Assembly (NCBI GenBank): GCA_013003075.1
Contig: JABDLJ010000018.1
Span: 1 to 64,000 of the forward strand
Length of the DNA: 64,000 nt
Direction of reading: 5' to 3'
Source: Paracoccaceae bacterium
GTDB lineage: Bacteria > Pseudomonadota > Alphaproteobacteria > Rhodobacterales > Rhodobacteraceae
A program made the position numbers and the translations under genes. Positions 59,073 to 64,000 of this stretch are shown one piece after another (the first letter of the stretch is position 1; every line of letters begins with the position of its first letter). The notes below the pieces were generated by a model, which worked only from the letters and a program-made list of their open reading frames with translations, did no database searches and was not told the origin of the DNA.

Positions 59073-59758
59073 CAAAGCGATCCGGCCAGCTGGGGGATCG
59101 TAGACAGATCAGGCAGGATGTGTTGCGGCAGCCCGCTCAGCCGGTCCACCGGCTCGCCCGCCCGGTTCACCCAGACGGTCTGAAACCCGTAAGAGGCCGC
59201 GCTTGCCGCGTCCCAGCCATTGGACGACACGAACAGCACCTCGTCCCTTTCGGTATCGAAACGCGCGCCAACCATGTCATAGACCCGCGCATCCGGTTTG
59301 AAGACGCCGACGCTTTCCACCGACAGAACATCGTCAAGCTGGTCCCCGATACCCGCCGAGCGCACCGCGCCCTCCAGCATGTCAGGGGAGCCGTTCGACA
59401 GGATCGCGGTGGCATACTGCCCCGATTTCAGCGCCGCCAGCATCTTGGGCACTTCGGCAAAGGCCTCCAGCTCCCAGTAGAGGCCCAGAAGCCGCTCGCG
59501 CAGTTCGATATCGTCAAAGCCCGAGGCTTCCATCGCCCAGTCTAGCCCGTCCTGCGTGACGCGCCAGAAATCGCAGTGATCGCCGGTGATCACGCGCAGC
59601 CAGGTGTATTGCAGCTGCTTGGCGCGCCAGTCCGCGGCAAGCTTCTGCCAGACGGCGGCCAGCTCGGACCGGCCGGGCTCGGCCGCTGCCAGCCGCGCGG
59701 CGGCCGCGACATCGAAGAGCGTGCCATAGGCGTCGAAAATGCAGGCTTTGATCGGCAT
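59072..59758 (-). CDS. Haloacid dehalogenase type II-like protein
   Basis: A 228-residue HAD hydrolase. Motif I is ACIFDAYGTLFDV with Asp9 as the nucleophile, motif II is AILSNGSPDML, and the C-terminal motif is FVSSNGWDAASAASYGF, which is the (S)-2-haloacid dehalogenase pattern. ATG 59758 begins directly before motif I. Co-translated with the alpha/beta hydrolase. Confidence 0.9.
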   Translation of the reverse strand: MPIKACIFDAYGTLFDVAAAARLAAAEPGRSELAAVWQKLAADWRAKQLQYTWLRVITGDHCDFWRVTQDGLDWAMEASGFDDIELRERLLGLYWELEAFAEVPKMLAALKSGQYATAILSNGSPDMLEGAVRSAGIGDQLDDVLSVESVGVFKPDARVYDMVGARFDTERDEVLFVSSNGWDAASAASYGFQTVWVNRAGEPVDRLSGLPQHILPDLSTIPQLAGSL

Positions 59759-59851
59759 CGGTGCATCCTTCGCGTTCGTGCCGACACTTGCACAAGCATC
59801 CGGCGCTGGAAAGATGTGCTATGATGGCATGCGCACGGAAGGAGACCCAAG

Positions 59852-60250
59852 ATGGATGACACGCACGGAACCGTCCACTGGACCGAGCTGATGACCCGCG
59901 ACGTCGGCGCGGCGAAGGCGTTCTATGAGAAGGTCTGCGGCTGGAGCTTTGACCAGGTCGAGATGGAAGGCGGCCTGATCTATCACGTCGCCATGGCGCA
60001 CGGCAGGCCGGTCACAGGGCTGATGGACATCGCCGGCGAGCCGGGCGGAGAGGGGCGCTCGTCCTACTGGCTGAGCTACATTGCCGTCGACGATGTCGAC
60101 ACGGCGGCCCGCAATGCAAAGGCCGCCGGCGGCACGGTCAAGCGCGCGCCCTGGGATGTCGCGGGTGTTGGCCGCATCGTCCTTGTCACGGATCCCACCG
60201 GCGCCGATATCGGCCTGATGACACCGGCGGAGATGCCCGATCAGGTCTGA
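59852..60250 (+). CDS. VOC-family protein (glyoxalase/bleomycin-resistance fold)
   Basis: A 132-residue protein made of two beta-alpha-beta-beta-beta halves: HWTELMTRDVGAAKAFYEKVCGW and YIAVDDVDTAARNAKAAGG..VKRAPWDVAGVGR..DPTGADIGLM. The first His and the later Glu could bind metal. Similar small VOC proteins occur with many functions, so none is assigned. Divergent from the dehalogenase by 93 bases. Confidence 0.85.
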   Translation: MDDTHGTVHWTELMTRDVGAAKAFYEKVCGWSFDQVEMEGGLIYHVAMAHGRPVTGLMDIAGEPGGEGRSSYWLSYIAVDDVDTAARNAKAAGGTVKRAPWDVAGVGRIVLVTDPTGADIGLMTPAEMPDQV

Positions 60251-60370
60251 TCTTTGAGGCCAAAGGGTTTACATCCCGGCGCGCGGCGCTCAAATTCGGG
60301 GCCGAGCACAAGCACCCGCAGGCGATAGCGCCGCGGCCTTGCAAATTCCCCCCCAAACGAAAGAGATACG

Positions 60371-60805
60371 ATGACTGATGTCAAAAGCGGCGACACCGTG
60401 CGCATTCATTATACCGGCACGCTGACCGACGGCTCGACCTTCGACAGCTCGGACGGGCGCGATCCGCTGGAGTTCGTCGTCGGCTCTGGCCAGATCATCC
60501 CCGGGCTGGACACCGCGCTGCCCGGCATGGCGGTCGGTGACAAGAAAGTGGTCGAGGTGCCCTCGGACCAGGCCTACGGCGCGCATAATCCGCAAGGCGT
60601 GCAGGGCGTCCCGCGTGACCAGATCCCCGGCGAAATACCGGTCGAGGCCGGCTTGGCGCTGCAAATGCAGACCCCCGACGGCCGGGCGGTTCCGGTGCAG
60701 GTCGTGGAAGTGACCGAAACCGAGGTGACGCTCGATGCCAATCACCCGCTGGCGGGCAAAGACCTGACGTTCGCGATCGAGCTTGTCGAGATCGTTGCGG
60801 GCTGA
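60371..60805 (+). CDS. FKBP-type peptidyl-prolyl isomerase (SlyD-like)
   Basis: A 144-residue cytoplasmic isomerase. The FKBP core (DGSTFDSSDGRDPLEFVVGSG, IPGLDTALPGMAVGD) holds the IF-domain insertion, and NHPLAGKDLTFAIELVEI is the SlyD end. The His-rich metal-binding tail of E. coli SlyD is missing. It is preceded by 120 bases with no clear promoter. Confidence 0.92.
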   Translation: MTDVKSGDTVRIHYTGTLTDGSTFDSSDGRDPLEFVVGSGQIIPGLDTALPGMAVGDKKVVEVPSDQAYGAHNPQGVQGVPRDQIPGEIPVEAGLALQMQTPDGRAVPVQVVEVTETEVTLDANHPLAGKDLTFAIELVEIVAG

Positions 60806-60825
60806 GACCGAAATCAATTGCAGGA

Positions 60826-60854
60826 CGGGTCGGCAGGGGCGCCCCGCCGGCCCG
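60826..60854. terminator. Strong hairpin between convergent genes
   Basis: CGGG-T-CGGC-A-GGGGC pairs with GCCCC-GCCG-G-CCCG, one wobble and one bulge, between the SlyD-like and hemolysin III genes. There is no T-run, so factor-independent termination is only possible, not certain. Confidence 0.35.
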
Positions 60855-60855
60855 C

Positions 60856-61512
60856 TCAGGCGTTGGCGAAGATGCCGAGGGCGATAGCGGCGTAAAAGCA
60901 GCCGGATGCGACCACGACGAAGCCGTGCCAGATCGCGTTCGAGAACTTCATGCCTTCCGAGTGAAAGAAGATCACCCCAGAGGTATATAGCAGCCCGCCC
61001 ACGGCGATGAGCCACACACTTATCGTGGGCAGTGTGGGGGCCAGCGGCCAGATGATCGCAACACTCATCCAGCCGATGATGAGGTACAGCGGCGTGCCGT
61101 AATTGTGCGGGTTGCGCCAGAAGAACAGCTTGCGCACCGCACCAAACAGCGCCAGCGTCCAGACCACCGCCAGGATGCCGTAGGAAAACGCCGTCCCGAG
61201 CATCACGACCAGCGGCGTGTAAGTCCCCGCAATCTTGAGGTAAATCGCGGCATGATCGATGCGGCGCAGGATCGGGCGAGCGCGTTCGGACGGGGTCATG
61301 TGATAAACGGCCGAGGCGGCGAAGGTCGCGATCAGGCATAGCCCGTAGATCAAAAGAGCCACCGTTTCGGCCGGACTGCCCGATCCGAACGCCCAGATCA
61401 CAAGCGCGGCGGCGCCGATGACCGCGCCGCCCAGACCAAGCACATGCATGGTACCATCGGCGATCCGCTCGGCGCGGGCATAGTCGGGGTAGATGAACTC
61501 GGAACGCGTCAT
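60856..61512 (-). CDS. Hemolysin III family membrane protein (YqfA/TrhA-like)
   Basis: A 218-residue inner-membrane protein with seven predicted helices. The PAQR/hemolysin III motifs are present: ADGTMHVLGLGG, then SAVYHMTPSERARPILRRIDHAAIYLKIAGTYTP-type sequence, and a final HGFVVVASGCFYAA. The Ser/His/Asp residues of these motifs bind zinc in relatives. Despite the name, hemolytic activity is not expected; lipid homeostasis is the current idea for the family. Confidence 0.9.
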   Translation of the reverse strand: MTRSEFIYPDYARAERIADGTMHVLGLGGAVIGAAALVIWAFGSGSPAETVALLIYGLCLIATFAASAVYHMTPSERARPILRRIDHAAIYLKIAGTYTPLVVMLGTAFSYGILAVVWTLALFGAVRKLFFWRNPHNYGTPLYLIIGWMSVAIIWPLAPTLPTISVWLIAVGGLLYTSGVIFFHSEGMKFSNAIWHGFVVVASGCFYAAIALGIFANA

Positions 61513-61899
61513 AACCTGAAGTTTACGCGGATTTCAGCGGATCACAAAGCCTGACCTCGGGTCATGAAGCATGGGGCAGCGTTCGCCTGCTTACCGAATT
61601 CCTAACGATTGCCGGGCCAGTCTTGGCCCCGAAGCTTCCTTGCGCTGCGGGCCTGACACCCCCGCCGCGCTTGATCAGAGATCCGGCCTTCGGGGTTGCA
61701 CCCGACGGCAGCCGAAACGCGGAAATGTGGCCCTTTTCGGGGCTGCATGGCACCGGAGATCGCCCCTTGTGGCGGCGCCGCCATCTGCCTTGCTCAACGC
61801 CGGCTTCGGACCGGATAAAGGCCAGGCCCACCCTGACACAGAGCCTTCATTGCCGACGCGCCGGCCACCCGCGCATCGGGCGCGTTGCCGTGCCCGGCC
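61513..61899. other. Intergenic stretch with no gene recognised
   Basis: This 387-base stretch has open frames on both strands, but their translations are rich in Arg, Pro and Ala without any recognisable motif, and they run through the neighbouring genes in the wrong frame. I see no tRNA, repeat or clear terminator. The promoter of the hemolysin III gene should lie near 61513-61560. Confidence 0.5.
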
Positions 61900-62325
61900 T
61901 CAGGCGCTGGGGAAATGCATTGCGACCGCTGCGAAAGCCAGTGCCGACAGCACTGAGCCGGCCCCGAAGATGCGCGCAAGCTCGCGGCGCTTCTTGTAGA
62001 AATCAATCGCCAGCCCGATCAGGTTTCCCGCCGACCAAAGCGCGCAGAGCGCAAAGAGGATCAGGAAGTGATCGACCCAGATCGACCAGAGGTCCATCGC
62101 GCGCTCGGAGCCCGCGGCGAACTGCACCACGCGCGGCGCGCGGAGATAAAGGAAGAGATAGCCCATCTCGGCCGCCGCAAGAACCGGCACAAGCACGCAA
62201 AGCCCCAGCGTCAGGTATCCAAGCGGCAGCTGCGCCGCCGGACGCCGGCACAGCACGATCAGGGTCGGGCAGAGCAGGACCAGCAGGAATAACGTGCCCG
62301 GTGCCAGGACAAGTTCAAGCGGCAC
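61900..62325 (-). CDS. Hypothetical membrane protein
   Basis: A 141-residue protein with four hydrophobic segments, at about residues 7-25, 35-58, 82-106 and 122-138. There is a basic cytoplasmic-side loop (FYKKRRELARIF). I do not recognise a family. It starts seven bases after the fabI stop on the same strand and probably shares its transcript. The function is unknown. Confidence 0.65.
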   Translation of the reverse strand: MPLELVLAPGTLFLLVLLCPTLIVLCRRPAAQLPLGYLTLGLCVLVPVLAAAEMGYLFLYLRAPRVVQFAAGSERAMDLWSIWVDHFLILFALCALWSAGNLIGLAIDFYKKRRELARIFGAGSVLSALAFAAVAMHFPSA

Positions 62326-62331
62326 GGCGGG

Positions 62332-63126
62332 CTACATGTTCTCAGGGTGCGGCATTCCCATGACGTGATAGCCGCCATCGACCATGATGATCTGACCGGT
62401 GGTGCAGGCGCTTTGGTCCGATGCCAGGTAGACCGCCGTGCCGCCAATCGCCTCCAGAGTGGCATTGCTGCGCAGGGGCGCGTTGGTTTCCGAATGCTTG
62501 TAGGTCTTGCGCGCCGCGCCGATGGCAGAGCCGGCAAGGGTTTTCATCGGCCCGGGGCTGATCGCGTTGACGCGGATGCCGTCACGGCCAAGATCGTCTG
62601 CCAGATAGCGCACCGCGGTTTCCAGCCCGGCCTTGGCGACGCCCATCACGTTATAGCATGGCGTGACACGCTGCGAGCCCATGAACGAGAGCGTCGTCAG
62701 CGAGCCGCCGTTCGGCATCATCGCGCTGGCGCGGCGGGCCACGTCGATGAAGCTGTAGCAGGAGATCAGCGTCGACTGGACGAAGTTCTCGCGGCTGGTG
62801 TCGCGGAAGCGGAAATCGGCGGCAAGTTCTGCCTTGTCGGCAAAGGCGATGCCGTGGATCACGAAATCGAGGCTGTCCCAGGCCTTGGCGATGGCGGCGA
62901 ACCCGGCATCCATCGAGCCCGCGTCGGTCACATCGAGATCGACCATCAGGTCGGATCCCACCGATGCTGCTAGCGGCTCCACCCGCCTGCCGAAGGCCTC
63001 GCCCTGGTACGAGAAGGCAAGGCTTGCGCCTTCATCGGCCAGCGCCTTTGCGATCCCCCAGGCGATCGAGCGCTCGTTGGCGACCCCCATCACCAGACCG
63101 CGTTTGCCGTTCAGAAGATCCGCCAT
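62332..63126 (-). CDS. fabI: Enoyl-[acyl-carrier-protein] reductase (NADH), FabI
   Basis: A 264-residue short-chain dehydrogenase-type enzyme that reduces enoyl-ACP in the last step of fatty-acid elongation. The NAD motif is GVANERSIAWGIAK (14-27) and the catalytic Tyr158 and Lys165 form Y-x6-K in CYNVMGVAKAG. The E. coli Tyr146 position is Phe148 here (LSFMG). It is four bases from fabB, a standard fabB-fabI arrangement. Confidence 0.96.
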   Translation of the reverse strand: MADLLNGKRGLVMGVANERSIAWGIAKALADEGASLAFSYQGEAFGRRVEPLAASVGSDLMVDLDVTDAGSMDAGFAAIAKAWDSLDFVIHGIAFADKAELAADFRFRDTSRENFVQSTLISCYSFIDVARRASAMMPNGGSLTTLSFMGSQRVTPCYNVMGVAKAGLETAVRYLADDLGRDGIRVNAISPGPMKTLAGSAIGAARKTYKHSETNAPLRSNATLEAIGGTAVYLASDQSACTTGQIIMVDGGYHVMGMPHPENM

Positions 63127-63130
63127 GGCC

Positions 63131-64000
63131 TTACCCGTCGTATTTGCTCATCACCAGCGTCGCGTTGGTGCCGCCGAAGCCGAAAGAGTTCGACAGCACG
63201 GTGTCGAGATCGGCCTCGCGCATCTCGGTCACGATTTCCTCGGGGCGCAGCGCGGGGTCGAGTTCGCTGACGTTGATCGAGGGCGCGATGAAGCCGCCGT
63301 TCATCATCAAAAGCGAATAGATCGCCTCGTGTACGCCGGTCGCGCCCAGGCTGTGACCCGTCATCGACTTGGTGGCCGAGACCGGCGGGTGATCGTCGCC
63401 GAAGACGCGGCGGACCGCTTCCATCTCGGTGACATCGCCCACCGGCGTCGAGGTGCCATGGCTGTTGATGTAGTCCACCGTTCGCTCGCCCAGGGTCTCC
63501 AGCGCCAGCCGCATCGAGCGCTCGCCGCCTTCCCCCGAGGGCGCAACCATATCGTAGCCGTCCGAGGTGGCGCCATAGCCGGTCACTTCGCCATAGATCT
63601 TCGCGCCGCGGGCCTTGGCGTGCTCAAGCTCTTCCAGCACCACCATGCCGCCGCCGCCGCCGATCACGAAGCCGTCGCGGGTGGCGTCATAGGCGCGCGC
63701 GGCGGTCTCGGGCGCGTCGTTGTACTTGCTGCTCATCGCGCCCATCGCATCGAAAAGGCACGACAGCGTCCAGTCGACTTCCTCGCCGCCGCCCGCGAAA
63801 ATGGTGTCCTGCTTGCCCAGCTGGATCTGCTCGACACCGGCGCCGATGCAATGGGCGGAGGTCGAGCAGGCCGAGGTAATGGAGTAGTTCACGCCCTTGA
63901 TCTTGAACGGCGTGGCAAGGCAGGCCGAGACGGTCGAAGACATGCAGCGGGTTACCATGAACGGCCCCATCCGCTTGGGCGCGCCCTTCTGGATCACCGC
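63131..64000 (-). CDS. fabB: 3-oxoacyl-[acyl-carrier-protein] synthase I (5' end beyond the window)
   Basis: The visible 289 residues are the C-terminal part of a beta-ketoacyl-ACP synthase of the FabB kind. The active Cys lies in [12 protein letters not shown], and the two His residues lie in [11 protein letters not shown] and [12 protein letters not shown]. The start codon lies beyond base 64000. Together with fabI it forms a fatty-acid operon, often led by fabA in this group; fabA would lie outside the window. Confidence 0.94.
   Translation of the reverse strand, partial: AVIQKGAPKRMGPFMVTRCMSSTVSACLATPFKIKGVNYSITSACSTSAHCIGAGVEQIQLGKQDTIFAGGGEEVDWTLSCLFDAMGAMSSKYNDAPETAARAYDATRDGFVIGGGGGMVVLEELEHAKARGAKIYGEVTGYGATSDGYDMVAPSGEGGERSMRLALETLGERTVDYINSHGTSTPVGDVTEMEAVRRVFGDDHPPVSATKSMTGHSLGATGVHEAIYSLLMMNGGFIAPSINVSELDPALRPEEIVTEMREADLDTVLSNSFGFGGTNATLVMSKYDG

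Noticed and set aside
61571-62363. Open frames on the plus strand between the hemolysin III gene and fabI
   Set aside because: The translations are Arg/Pro/Ala-rich without motifs and overlap a better membrane-protein gene on the minus strand.

Overview
The window is about 64 kb of high-GC, gene-dense chromosomal DNA from an alphaproteobacterium, most likely a marine member of the Rhodobacterales (Roseobacter group, family Rhodobacteraceae/Roseobacteraceae). This rests on gene content I recognise: a split F1 ATP synthase operon (atpHAGDC without the Fo genes), a monomeric NADP isocitrate dehydrogenase, a FrcBCA-type sugar ABC transporter under a ROK regulator, a protocatechuate gene block, a stand-alone Hint-domain protein, and DUF2125 and DUF2161 proteins. 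I see no tRNA or rRNA gene, CRISPR array, insertion sequence or prophage. The organism assignment is inference from gene families, not from a database search.

Layout. Positions 1-5500 hold a truncated isocitrate dehydrogenase gene and a decayed methylated-amine operon: a GcvT-type FAD demethylating dehydrogenase, a deleted and frameshifted MttB-like pseudogene, and a TetR regulator. Positions 5600-10100 hold a fructose-type ABC transporter (frcBCA) divergent from a ROK repressor, with a near-perfect operator between them. Positions 10100-19900 hold 5-oxoprolinase subunits B and C, a Hint protein, two small cupin/NTF2-like genes, a secreted protein behind an Fnr-type box, an imine-reductase-like enzyme, rpsD with its own promoter and a structured leader, then hisC-tyrA and an extensin-like lipoprotein. 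Positions 19900-24900 hold a DUF2125 protein, ChaC, a MotA/MotB-type motor pair with an unusually long coiled coil, and an H-type lectin. Positions 25000-29900 hold atpHAGDC.

Positions 30100-43400 are mainly housekeeping: methyltransferase, gloB, clpA, prs, a DsbA-family isomerase, threonine aldolase, a Cys-cluster protein, ribF, a MaoC hydratase, a HAD phosphatase, a manganese pyrophosphatase, an acyltransferase gene interrupted by one TAA codon, and a nuclease-fold DUF2161 protein. Positions 43400-45600 hold groES-groEL under a CIRCE element. Positions 45700-50900 hold a universal stress protein, a cupin, an enolase-superfamily dehydratase, a GNAT acetyltransferase, a zinc alcohol dehydrogenase and an MFS exporter. 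Positions 51000-56000 hold pobA-pcaD-pcaC-pcaH-pcaG-pcaB, which take 4-hydroxybenzoate through protocatechuate to 3-oxoadipate. Positions 56000-64000 hold an endonuclease/exonuclease/phosphatase protein, threonine ammonia-lyase, hydrolases, a SlyD-type isomerase, a hemolysin III protein and fabI-fabB, the last running off the window.

I did not find a convincing new multi-gene system. The observations most worth a second look are the MotA/MotB-like pair, the two broken genes (MttB-like and acyltransferase), several clean inverted repeats in intergenic DNA, the DUF2161 nuclease-like protein, the Fnr-box secreted protein and the imine-reductase-like protein.
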